Shown here: in pieces, positions 42,571 through 52,523 of the stretch
How the letters are laid out: each line of letters starts with the position of its first letter
How positions within the stretch are numbered: position 1 is the first letter of the stretch
Position numbers and translations under genes: made by a program
Origin: Flavobacterium silvaticum
GTDB lineage: Bacteria > Bacteroidota > Bacteroidia > Flavobacteriales > Flavobacteriaceae
Direction of reading: 5' to 3'
Assembly (NCBI RefSeq): GCF_012911565.1
Contig: NZ_JAAMPU010000094.1
Location: forward strand, 1-57,709
Length of the DNA: 57,709 bases
The notes under the pieces: generated by a model
Seen by the model: the letters and a program-made list of their open reading frames with translations, nothing else
What the model was told of the DNA's origin: nothing
The model's database searches: none

Positions 42571-42680
42571 TCACCGTTCTGGCCACGATTGTGGCTTTAG
42601 TAGATCTGTGATGTCATTCCGTCAGATAGACTTTCTTTTTAGAATTTAGCCGTGTCGTAATGTTTTTTATGGCGGCAGGT

Positions 42681-42812
42681 TCCCGCTGTTGCTCATAGTC
42701 CTCGTTTTAAATCGCGGTTTTTATAGTCTTGAGGCGAGCTTCTTTTAGTCGCTGCCTCAATCCTTAAAAGCCAGCATTTTAAAACTGCGGGCTAACCGCT
42801 GCCATCGGGGCC
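42681..42812 (+). repeat. Structured intergenic element, copy A
   Basis: A 132-base element that folds as nested stems. The closing stem is CCCGC (42682-42686)/GCGGG (42787-42791). The middle stem is GTTTTAAA (42704-42711)/TTTAAAAC (42778-42785). The apical hairpin has TTGAGGC/GCCTCAA, a one-base bulge, AGC/GCT and the 11-base loop TTCTTTTAGTC (42740-42750). Conserved with copy B are TAGTCCTCG near the 5' side and CTGCGGGCTAACCGCT at the 3' side. Strand is arbitrary; the plus orientation matches copy B. Confidence 0.7.
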
Positions 42813-42913
42813 GCATGCGTCTTCGGTCGCAACTGATGTATTAACTTTAACCTTCAGCTTTTAACAAATGGTGCAGAAAAAATGTACCATAGTCAAATTG
42901 ACTTTCCTTATTT

Positions 42914-42948
42914 TAAACCTTCCAGGTCTTTAAGACCTGGAAGGTTTA
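42914..42948. repeat. Near-perfect 35-base palindrome
   Basis: AAACCTTCCAGGTCTT (42915-42930), one T, then AAGACCTGGAAGGTTT (42932-42947), with one more T-A pair outside. A second, weaker copy with the same AAACC, GGTCT and AGACC words lies at about 42951-42986. This is the pattern of a REP-like intergenic repeat. Confidence 0.85.
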
Positions 42949-43064
42949 TAAAACCCCGAAGGTCTCAAAGACCCGGCAGGTTTTTAAATTTACACTGTAG
43001 CCGTGATGAAGACCACATCGGATCGACTCTCAATCCAATATTCTATCTTAGCTAAAAAAATCCG

Positions 43065-44087
43065 TTGGCGCTTACTTTATCTTATCGTTTTTTCGACCTG
43101 CCGCTAAAACACCCTTTTACTATTTCACGCTATACCGTCGAAATCCAGCAAACTGTTATCGCCATAATCTCTGATGGAGAAATGTCAGGTTATGGAGAAG
43201 CCACTGCAAACCCATATTACCACAGCACCCGAGAGCGAATCGGCAACGCCATTGAAAAACTAAAGCCATTAGTTTCGAAAGCCGGAAATCTTCATCCATC
43301 TGAACTCTGGCCCAAATTAGAGGGTGAAATCCCCGAAGATTATTTTGCCCTTTGTGCCGTCGATGTCGCCTATTGGGATTACTATTCGCGAAAACAAAAA
43401 AAGCGGCTTCGAGATTTGCTTTCAGACGGAACAGGAAATACGCCTTTAACTTCCTATACTATCGGAATAGATACATTGCCGGAAATGAAGCGAAAAGTAC
43501 TCGAAATGCCTTGGCCGTTATACAAAGTCAAACTCGGAAGACCGAACGACATGGAGATGGTGCGTGAATTACGTTCCATAACCGATTCGACCTTTCGTAT
43601 TGATGCCAATGCTTCGTGGACAAAAGATCAGGCGTTGGAAAACTCGAAGATGCTTGCCGGAATGAATGTGGAATTCATAGAACAGCCTTTGTCAGCGTCA
43701 GATGTTGACGGCATGAAGCGTCTGAAAAAATATTCCCCATTGCCTCTTGTCGCAGATGAAAGTTGCCAGACCGAACAAGATGTTCTTTTATGCGCCGACC
43801 AATTCCATGGCATTAACATCAAACTCATGAAGTGCGGAGGAATTACCCCGGCTTTACGAATGATTGATCAGGCCCGTGAACTCGGTTTGAAAGTTATGGC
43901 AGGTTGCATGACAGAATCGACTATCGGGATTTCTGCGCTATGTCAGCTTGCCGGCCTTTTGGATTATATCGATGCCGATGGCGCATTGTTGCTTGCTTCT
44001 GACATTGCTGTCGGAGTATCGTTTTCCGACGGTAAAATTATCTTCAGCGAAAACGATGGAACTGGGGCTGAGTCCATAGGTTTTTAA
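43065..44087 (+). CDS. Dipeptide epimerase (enolase superfamily)
   Basis: A 340-residue protein starting at TTG. The enolase-superfamily catalytic set is seen: YKVKLG (the KxK lysines, about residue 155), metal ligands in FRIDANASW, EFIEQPL and LVADESC, and a distal Lys in GINIKLMKCGG. This pattern fits L-Ala-D/L-Glu epimerases that recycle peptidoglycan peptides; other dipeptide specificities are known in the family. The TTG gives LALTLSYRFFDLPLKHPFTISR, matching the family N terminus, and no ATG is available. It stands alone behind the repeat tract. Confidence 0.88.
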   Translation: MALTLSYRFFDLPLKHPFTISRYTVEIQQTVIAIISDGEMSGYGEATANPYYHSTRERIGNAIEKLKPLVSKAGNLHPSELWPKLEGEIPEDYFALCAVDVAYWDYYSRKQKKRLRDLLSDGTGNTPLTSYTIGIDTLPEMKRKVLEMPWPLYKVKLGRPNDMEMVRELRSITDSTFRIDANASWTKDQALENSKMLAGMNVEFIEQPLSASDVDGMKRLKKYSPLPLVADESCQTEQDVLLCADQFHGINIKLMKCGGITPALRMIDQARELGLKVMAGCMTESTIGISALCQLAGLLDYIDADGALLLASDIAVGVSFSDGKIIFSENDGTGAESIGF

Positions 44088-44154
44088 TCAACAAAATGTT
44101 GATAACTTAACCTTCAAATCTATATTTAAAGCCGCATTAACGCTGCTATTTCGC

Positions 44155-44162
44155 TATATTTG
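44155..44162 (+). promoter_or_regulatory. -7 promoter element of gyrB
   Basis: TATATTTG is an exact TAnnTTTG match 39 bases before the gyrB ATG. No TTG lies at the expected -33 distance. Confidence 0.5.
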
Positions 44163-44189
44163 CGCGTACGTCAAAAAAGGCGTTTTTAG

Positions 44190-46142
<1,953 letters not shown>

Positions 46143-46161
46143 ATAAGTTCAAAAGTTCGTA

Positions 46162-46215
46162 GTTCGGAAGATCGGAAGAAATTGCAAACTTGAGTCATCT
46201 TCCGATCTTCCGAAC
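46162..46215. repeat. 18-bp perfect inverted repeat between gyrB and mdh
   Basis: GTTCGGAAGATCGGAAGA (46162-46179) is the exact reverse complement of TCTTCCGATCTTCCGAAC (46198-46215), with an 18-base loop. Extra AGTTC words precede it and ACTTCCGAAC follows at 46220-46229. It may end gyrB transcription, but no T-run follows, so a dispersed repeat is equally likely. Confidence 0.8.
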
Positions 46216-46262
46216 CAAGAACTTCCGAACTAACAAATAAATAAAATCAAATCAACAATAAA

Positions 46263-47198
46263 ATGAAAGTAACCATAGTAGGTGCCGGAAACGTAGGCGC
46301 AACCTGTGCCGATGTAATTTCTTACCGCGGAATAGCTTCTGAAGTTGTCCTGTTGGATATCAGGGAAGGTTTTGCCGAAGGTAAGGCGATGGACATCAGC
46401 CAATGTGCGACGAATACTGGTTTCAACACCAAAGTGAGCGGTGTGACCAACGATTACTCAAAAACGGCCGGGAGCGATGTAGTCGTAATTACATCCGGGA
46501 TTCCGAGAAAGCCTGGAATGACACGTGAAGAACTGATTGGCATCAATGCGGGAATCGTGAAATCGGTAGCCGATAACGTGCTTCAGCATTCGCCTGACGC
46601 TCTCATCGTGGTGGTTTCAAACCCGATGGACACGATGACATACCTGACACTCAAAGCTACGGGATTGCCTAAGAACCGTATCATTGGAATGGGTGGCGCT
46701 TTGGATAGCTCGCGTTTCAAATATTACCTGTCGAAAGCATTGGACAAACCATCCAACGATGTATCTGCCATGGTTATTGGCGGTCACGGGGATACGACTA
46801 TGATTCCGTTGACCAGACTGGCTTCTTATAATGGTATTCCGGTTTCTGAATTCCTGTCGTCCGAACAACTGGCTAAAGTCGCTGCAGATACTATGGTTGG
46901 AGGAGCGACGCTTACGGGCTTACTTGGAACTTCAGCCTGGTATGCGCCCGGAGCTTCGGTTGCTTACCTTGTCGATTCTATTTTGAACGACCAGAAAAAG
47001 ATGATCGCCTGTTCGGTTTTCCTTGAAGGAGAATATGGGCAAAGCGACATTTGCATTGGCGTTCCTTGTATCATTGGAAAGAACGGTATCGAACAAATCC
47101 TCGACATCAACCTTGATGAAAACGAGAAGGCTTTATTTGCAAAAAGTGCCGATGCAGTCCGGAACATGAACCAGGATTTAAAATCGGTATTGGCCTAA
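46263..47198 (+). CDS. mdh: Malate dehydrogenase
   Basis: A 311-residue NAD-dependent enzyme of the LDH/MDH superfamily. The dinucleotide fold is VTIVGAGNVGATCAD, the mobile-loop region is SGIPRKPGMTREEL and the catalytic His is in VIGGHGDTTMIPL. Arg-rich substrate residues (RKPGMTR and SSRFKYY) fit malate rather than lactate. It interconverts malate and oxaloacetate in the TCA cycle. It follows gyrB after the inverted repeat and is followed by its own terminator. Confidence 0.96.
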   Translation: MKVTIVGAGNVGATCADVISYRGIASEVVLLDIREGFAEGKAMDISQCATNTGFNTKVSGVTNDYSKTAGSDVVVITSGIPRKPGMTREELIGINAGIVKSVADNVLQHSPDALIVVVSNPMDTMTYLTLKATGLPKNRIIGMGGALDSSRFKYYLSKALDKPSNDVSAMVIGGHGDTTMIPLTRLASYNGIPVSEFLSSEQLAKVAADTMVGGATLTGLLGTSAWYAPGASVAYLVDSILNDQKKMIACSVFLEGEYGQSDICIGVPCIIGKNGIEQILDINLDENEKALFAKSADAVRNMNQDLKSVLA

Positions 47199-47220
47199 AC
47201 GACATAACATACATAATTAT

Positions 47221-47249
47221 AAAGACTGCTGGAAATGCAGTCTTTTTTT
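47221..47249 (+). terminator. mdh intrinsic terminator
   Basis: AAAGACTGC (47221-47229) pairs with GCAGTCTTT (47237-47245), followed by a run of T. It lies 22 bases past the mdh stop. Confidence 0.93.
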
Positions 47250-47268
47250 CGATTAAAACGCAAATAAA

Positions 47269-47299
47269 TTGGTTTATGATTCCCATAATTATATATTTG
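47269..47299 (+). promoter_or_regulatory. secDF promoter
   Basis: TTG (47269-47271), 20 bases, then TATATTTG (47292-47299): the best match in the window to the Bacteroidota TTG/TAnnTTTG promoter. Transcription would begin near 47305, leaving a leader of roughly 115 bases before the ATG. Confidence 0.72.
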
Positions 47300-47418
47300 C
47301 ACGTTTTAAAAAATCGGGACCTTTCAAGATGTGTGCAAGCATTGTGATTATCAATTTGTTAGCGCTCCTGATCCAGACCAAAAGACAACTAATTTCAGAA
47401 TAATTAATTTTTAGAGTA

Positions 47419-50400
47419 ATGCAGAATAGAGGACTTGTCAAGTTTTTTGCAATCTTATTTGCGCTGGTAAGCATTTATCAGTTAATGTTCACATTCGTCG
47501 CTGACGGCGTGGAGAAAAATGCCAAGGAATTCGCGAAAGGGGATTCGGAAAAAGAAGTGAAATACCTTGATTCCATTGGCAAAAAAGAAGTGCTGAACCT
47601 TGGCTTTACCCAATTCACCTACAACGAGGTGAAGGACAAGAAAATCAATAAGGGACTTGACCTGGAAGGTGGTATCAACGTAATCCTTGAGATTTCGGTA
47701 CATGATATTTTGAAAGGTCTTGCCAACGACTCTAAAAATCCTGTTTTCAATAAATCTCTTGACGATGCCAAAAGTGATCGCAGAGGTAACGAAGATTATC
47801 TGGATGCTTTCTTTGAAGCATTTGAAAAAAATTCAAATGGTACACTAAAGCTCGCTTCACCTGAGGTTTTCTCTAATAAAATCATGGGTGACGAGGTCAA
47901 CTTCAAAATGTCGGATAACGATGTTAAAAAAGTAATCCGCAAAAAAGTCGACGAATCTATCGGAAGTGCCTTTGAAGTATTGCGTAAGCGTATCGATAAG
48001 TTCGGTGTGACCCAGCCTAACATCCAGCGTCTCGGAAGCTCAGGTCGTATCCTTGTGGAATTGCCGGGGGCTAAAGATGTGGACCGTATCAAGGCATTGT
48101 TGTCAAGTACGGCCCAGCTTGAATTCTGGGAGACTTATAAAATCGAAGAAGTAGGCCAGTTCCTTCAGGCTGCCAATGAAGCGTTGAAGAAAACAGAAAA
48201 AGCAAACCAGGCTACTCCGCAAGTGGCCGAAACCAAAACAACCGGAATTGACACGTTGCTTACCGGAAAAACTAAGGATTCTGTTACCGATGCCTCTAAA
48301 AAAGACCTTGGGCCATTGTTCTCCAAAATTATTTCTGGTGGCGGCGGACCGGTTCTCGCGATCGTTTCTCCTGAAGATGCCAAAACAATCAGTGGTTATT
48401 TGAATCGCAGCGATATTCGTGCGTTGCTTCCTGCTGAAATGAGCCATGCCAAATTCGTTTTTGGGAAACCGGTTATTTCAAAAGATCCGAAGCAGAAGGG
48501 TGCTGAAACCGTAGAGATGTACGCCCTTAAAGGAAATCGTGCCGGAAAAGCAGCTATGAGCGGAGGTGTTGTTACCGATGCCACCGATACATTCGACCAA
48601 ATGGGCAAGCCAGCGGTTTCCATGCAAATGAACGGAGCCGGTGCCAAACAGTGGGAAGAACTTACAGGAAAAGCTTATACAGAAAAAGGATACATTGCCA
48701 TTGTTCTTGACGATGTTGTTTATTCTGCTCCGGGTGTAACCAGCGGACCTATCGCAGGTGGGCGCTCCGAAATATCCGGAAACTTTGACGTTACCGAAAC
48801 AAAAGACTTAGCCAACGTATTGCGTGCGGGTAAACTTCCTGCTGCTGCCGAGATTGTGCAGTCTGAAGTTGTCGGGCCGTCTTTGGGTCAGGAAGCTATT
48901 GACAACGGAACAACTTCGGCTCTTGTTGGATTACTCATCGTTTGTCTCTGGATGGTGGTTTACTACGGAAAAGCAGGTTGGTTTGCCAACGCTGCGCTTG
49001 CCGTGAACCTGTTGTTCCTTTTCGGAATCCTTGCAAGCATTGGTGCGGTATTGACATTGCCGGGTATCGCAGGTATCGTATTGACTATGGGTACTGCGGT
49101 AGATGCGAACATCATTATCTATGAAAGAGCTAAGGAAGAATTGCGTCACGGCGTTACATTGCCGGAAGCGATCAAAGCGTCTTTCGGATGGAAAGGAGCC
49201 ATGCGTTCCATCATCGATGCTAACGTAACCCACGTGTTGACCGGTGCCATCCTTTTGATTTTCGGAACTGGCCCTATCCAGGGATTCGCGACTACATTGC
49301 TGATTGGTATCATAACATCATTGTTTACATCTATCTTCATCACAAGAATGTTGCTTGACTGGAGTGTTAACAGAGGTGATAAACTGCAATTCGTTACCGG
49401 ATTCTCTAAAAACTTCTTTACCAATTTCCATTTCGATTTCCTTAAAGTGAAAAAATGGACCTACGGATTTTCTGCATTGGTAACCATCGTAAGTATCATT
49501 TCGCTTTCGACACATGGTTTGAACCCGGGTGTTGACTTTGCGGGTGGACGTACATTCCAGGTTCGTTTTGAGCAGCCGGTGGATGCTGATGCGGTTCGTG
49601 AAGAATTGGTGAAAGTTTTCGGAAGTGCCGAAGCGAAGAAATTCGGAGAAGACAACCAGCTTAAGATCGTTACCAAATACGAAGTTGAAAAACACGGATT
49701 AGAAGTCGATAAAAAAGTGAACGAAATGTTATTCGGTGCGCTTAAAAAGCATTTCAAACCCGATATGACGTATGAAAAATTCGTTAACATATACGACGGT
49801 AAGCAAGCCGGAATTCTTAATGCTTATAAAGTAACGCCAACCGTTGCAGAAGATATCAAGACCAATTCGTATTGGGCCGTTTTAGGGGCTATGTTGGTCG
49901 TGGCATTGTATCTTGTGATTTCATTCCGCAAATGGCAATATAGCCTTGGTGCTCTTGCGGCCGTTGCGCACGACGTAATCTTTGTATTGGGTATTTACTC
50001 TTTGCTTTGGAAATATATGCCTTTCGGGATGGAAATCGACCAGCACTTCATCGCGGCTATCCTTACGGTAATCGGATACTCCATGAACGATACGGTAATC
50101 GTATTCGACAGGGTTCGTGAATTCCTTGGAGGTAAAGAAAAAGGTACGTTCAACGATATCGTTAACAAATCCATCAACTCGACCATGTCACGTACCATCA
50201 ACACGTCGTTGACCATGATCCTTGTGTTGACCATCATGTTCATATTCGGTGGGGAATCTATCCGCGGATTTATCTTCGCGATGCTGATAGGTATTATCGT
50301 AGGAACCTATTCATCGTTGTTCATCGCAACACCGGTATTGTGTGATACCATTCCGGACAGCGAACACAAACGCATCGAGGAAGAGCACAATAAAGCTTAA
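47419..50400 (+). CDS. secDF: Protein translocase subunit SecDF (fused)
   Basis: A 993-residue fusion of SecD and SecF, the form usual in Bacteroidota. The SecD part has the first helix, a large periplasmic domain with KGLDLEGGINVILEI and GGRSEISG, then helices with VLTMGTAVDANIIIYERAKEEL. The SecF part begins near 680 (KKWTYGFSALVTIVSI, NPGVDFAGGRTFQVRF) and has YSMNDTVIVFDRVRE. The two conserved Asp-containing helices (AVDANI and MNDTVIVFDR) drive the proton-coupled pulling of exported proteins. The end is EHKRIEEEHNKA. A terminator follows directly. Confidence 0.96.
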   Translation: MQNRGLVKFFAILFALVSIYQLMFTFVADGVEKNAKEFAKGDSEKEVKYLDSIGKKEVLNLGFTQFTYNEVKDKKINKGLDLEGGINVILEISVHDILKGLANDSKNPVFNKSLDDAKSDRRGNEDYLDAFFEAFEKNSNGTLKLASPEVFSNKIMGDEVNFKMSDNDVKKVIRKKVDESIGSAFEVLRKRIDKFGVTQPNIQRLGSSGRILVELPGAKDVDRIKALLSSTAQLEFWETYKIEEVGQFLQAANEALKKTEKANQATPQVAETKTTGIDTLLTGKTKDSVTDASKKDLGPLFSKIISGGGGPVLAIVSPEDAKTISGYLNRSDIRALLPAEMSHAKFVFGKPVISKDPKQKGAETVEMYALKGNRAGKAAMSGGVVTDATDTFDQMGKPAVSMQMNGAGAKQWEELTGKAYTEKGYIAIVLDDVVYSAPGVTSGPIAGGRSEISGNFDVTETKDLANVLRAGKLPAAAEIVQSEVVGPSLGQEAIDNGTTSALVGLLIVCLWMVVYYGKAGWFANAALAVNLLFLFGILASIGAVLTLPGIAGIVLTMGTAVDANIIIYERAKEELRHGVTLPEAIKASFGWKGAMRSIIDANVTHVLTGAILLIFGTGPIQGFATTLLIGIITSLFTSIFITRMLLDWSVNRGDKLQFVTGFSKNFFTNFHFDFLKVKKWTYGFSALVTIVSIISLSTHGLNPGVDFAGGRTFQVRFEQPVDADAVREELVKVFGSAEAKKFGEDNQLKIVTKYEVEKHGLEVDKKVNEMLFGALKKHFKPDMTYEKFVNIYDGKQAGILNAYKVTPTVAEDIKTNSYWAVLGAMLVVALYLVISFRKWQYSLGALAAVAHDVIFVLGIYSLLWKYMPFGMEIDQHFIAAILTVIGYSMNDTVIVFDRVREFLGGKEKGTFNDIVNKSINSTMSRTINTSLTMILVLTIMFIFGGESIRGFIFAMLIGIIVGTYSSLFIATPVLCDTIPDSEHKRIEEEHNKA

Positions 50401-50420
50401 TCTTTACGATTTCAATAATT

Positions 50421-50452
50421 AAACCCGCAGATATTATCTGCGGGTTTTTTGT
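50421..50452 (+). terminator. secDF intrinsic terminator
   Basis: AAACCCGCAGAT (50421-50432) and ATCTGCGGGTTT (50436-50447) form a 12-bp perfect stem with a 3-base loop, followed by T. Confidence 0.95.
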
Positions 50453-50574
50453 TTGGTATAAGTTCAGGATAATTTTTACACGGTGTCTGGTTTACTGTCA
50501 GCCTTGCTTGTTATTAAAGTTGTAATTAAAGCGTCATTGCGGAATCTTTTCGTATTTCTATAGAGAATTTTTCA

Positions 50575-50606
50575 GTCCAAAAGAAAAGGCCGCCATTGGC
50601 AGCCTT
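50575..50606 (-). terminator. Terminator of the Cys-rich small gene
   Basis: On the minus strand AAGGCTGCC (50606-50598) pairs with GGCGGCCTT (50594-50586) with one G-T, followed by TTTCTTTT. It lies about 50 bases past the stop of the small gene. Confidence 0.75.
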
Positions 50607-50654
50607 ATTTCTATTTTAGATTTATCCGAAATGTATTTAGTGACGTCGGAGTTT

Positions 50655-50900
50655 TTATGCTACAATCCGTGGGTAAAATACGGTGCACATCATGCCTTGG
50701 CTCGCTTTTTCTGAATGAGGGCAAAGCGGTGTCTGGAATTTTGAGCATTTCAAACAATCTGTTTCCCTGTTAAGTACCGCACGGAACTCATAAGCGCCGC
50801 AGGCTTGGGTTTCAGCTGTAATCACTTCGTGTACGTTACAAAGTTGTCCTTTGATATGGTGGTCGCAATTACCACAACAATTTGCCAGTTTAATATCCAT
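50655..50900 (-). CDS. Small cysteine-rich protein of unknown function
   Basis: An 81-residue protein without a signal peptide. It has nine cysteines spaced as pairs: NCCGNCDHH, QLCNVHE, QACGAYE, DCLKCSKF, PLCPHSE and MMCTVF, plus His residues next to several of them. The spacing suggests bound zinc or a metal cluster, not disulfides, since it is probably cytoplasmic. A terminator lies downstream and the next gene upstream has its own, so it is monocistronic. No family was recognised. Confidence 0.7.
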   Translation of the reverse strand: MDIKLANCCGNCDHHIKGQLCNVHEVITAETQACGAYEFRAVLNRETDCLKCSKFQTPLCPHSEKASQGMMCTVFYPRIVA

Positions 50901-51092
50901 AACAATACTTATTTTGAAGTTGCACTTCTGGTTAATTTTTCAATACATTCAAAATTACACAGAACAATTGTTAGAAAAATTCTAAATAGCTGCTTTACAG
51001 TAATTTGAAAATAGAATGATTAAAAATAGAGTTGCAAATTATTATGAGTCACAGATTTAAAATAATAGATCCAATGTCTGAAACTGTATAAA

Positions 51093-51125
51093 AACATAAA
51101 AGCCCGCTATGAAACGGGCTTTGCT
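51093..51125 (-). terminator. lgt terminator (possibly bidirectional)
   Basis: AAAGCCCG (51099-51106) pairs with CGGGCTTT (51115-51122). On the minus strand T-rich sequence follows. It lies 20 bases past the lgt stop. Confidence 0.82.
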
Positions 51126-51144
51126 TTTACATCTGTTTTTTAGA

Positions 51145-52077
51145 TTATAACTTTTCCGGAACTGGCTTCTGAGCGAGGAATATCAGTATGAAACCGGCAA
51201 TTATAAAAGGGATGCTTAACCATTGGCCTGTCGAGAAAACACCCAAAGCACTTTCAAATCCGCCCTGGCTTTCTTTTACAAATTCCACAATAAATCGCAC
51301 CGACCATAAAAGCACGAGGAAAACGCCAAAAATCAATCCGGTTTTTAAGCGGGCATCGGTCTTCCAATACATATACATCAAAATTGCAAAAACGAATATG
51401 TATCCGAACGCTTCGTATAATTGGGTTGGATGTTTTGCAGGTACTTCGGCAAGCAGATTGGCGAATTTCGGGTCGTGAACAATTGCGGCGTATGCTTCAT
51501 TTGTGTTTTTAATTCCGGTTCTCAGTACGGCTTCCTTGTGGCTGAACTCGTCTTTTACGAAACGGATGCCAAAAGCCGAATCTGTCGTGTGTCCGATAAT
51601 TTCAGAATTGAAAAAGTTACCCAATCGTACAAAAATACCCCCGCAGGCAACAGGTAGCGCGACCCTGTCCAAAACCCAAAGCAACGAACGATGGATTACT
51701 TTTTTGCTGTAAAAATACATGGTTACGATAACCGCTATAGCTGCACCGTGACTCGCTAGACCCTGAAAACCGGTAAATTCAAAGTCCGGATCAAAACGGA
51801 ATGGCAGAAGTATTTCGGAAAGATGGTTTCGGTAATATTCCCAATCATAAAAGAAAACATGCCCCAGACGCGCACCAAGCAGTGTGGCTAAAACCGTCCA
51901 GATAAATAAGGTGTCCAGTTTTTCAAGTGGTTCGCCCTCTCTCTCAAATATTTTTTTCGTGATAAACCAACCGAGGCCAAAAGCGATTACAAACATCAGG
52001 CTGTAATAGCGGACCATAAAAAAACCAAGGTCCAGGCCTTCGCTGGGATTCCAGATGATGGCAAGTGGGTGCGTCAT
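51145..52077 (-). CDS. lgt: Prolipoprotein diacylglyceryl transferase
   Basis: A 310-residue membrane protein with seven or so helices. The Lgt signature region is visible: GGIFVRLGNFFNSEIIGH (the GNF[IF]N.E motif, about residues 150-160), and TQLYEAFGYIFVF near 215 and WSVRFIVEFVKE near 260. It adds diacylglycerol from phosphatidylglycerol to the lipobox Cys of prolipoproteins, such as the lipoprotein at 31640. Its N terminus, with LAIIWNPSEGLDLGFFMVRYYSL, fits the family. Confidence 0.95.
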   Translation of the reverse strand: MTHPLAIIWNPSEGLDLGFFMVRYYSLMFVIAFGLGWFITKKIFEREGEPLEKLDTLFIWTVLATLLGARLGHVFFYDWEYYRNHLSEILLPFRFDPDFEFTGFQGLASHGAAIAVIVTMYFYSKKVIHRSLLWVLDRVALPVACGGIFVRLGNFFNSEIIGHTTDSAFGIRFVKDEFSHKEAVLRTGIKNTNEAYAAIVHDPKFANLLAEVPAKHPTQLYEAFGYIFVFAILMYMYWKTDARLKTGLIFGVFLVLLWSVRFIVEFVKESQGGFESALGVFSTGQWLSIPFIIAGFILIFLAQKPVPEKL

Positions 52078-52232
52078 GTAGTTTAGTTTAATGCGAGCGG
52101 TAAAAATAAGTAAATTAGGGTAAACCGTTTTGGTTTAAGAGAAATTTGGCAAGTTCAACTCTAATGAGTTTTAAAACGCTATTTGCGTTGAAAATAAAAG
52201 CCTCAGGTAGCGTAATGAATATAAGGAATAGC

Positions 52233-52472
52233 TTATTCTTTTAGATTTTTCTCCGGAACCGGATCATAACCATGTCCGCCCCACGGATTACAGGAAAGGA
52301 TTCTTTTGATTCCAAGATAGCTTCCGTAAAAAAGTCCATGAATTTCAAGGGCTTGTATAAAGTATGTGGAGCACGTGGGTTCGTAACGGCAGGAGGAAGG
52401 TAAAAAAGGGGAGATCCCCGCTTTATAAAAACGAATCAGTAAAACAAAAGGGGCGATAAGAATTCGTTTCAT
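52233..52472 (-). CDS. yidD: Membrane protein insertion efficiency factor YidD
   Basis: A 79-residue protein with the family pattern: [27 protein letters not shown] near the N terminus, then [19 protein letters not shown]. It has an amphipathic N-terminal helix and helps YidC-dependent insertion. Usual neighbours rpmH and rnpA are absent here. It lies 51 bases downstream of cysS, possibly in one transcript. Confidence 0.94.
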   Translation of the reverse strand: MKRILIAPFVLLIRFYKAGISPFLPSSCRYEPTCSTYFIQALEIHGLFYGSYLGIKRILSCNPWGGHGYDPVPEKNLKE

Positions 52473-52523
52473 AAAAATAATTCAGGCCGAATAATCAACA
52501 AATCGGCAAACATCACATCAGCA

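Larger units (their letters stand above)
42304..43064. other. Gene-free tract packed with structured repeats
   Basis: A 761-base stretch without a convincing gene. In order it contains the asnB terminator, a large nested inverted-repeat element (42395-42570), a structured element with a second copy at 54038 (42681-42812), a copy of AAAAAATGTAC (42877-42887), a near-perfect palindrome (42914-42948) and a weaker palindrome (about 42951-42986). A long open frame on the minus strand crosses the terminator and was rejected. Confidence 0.75.
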
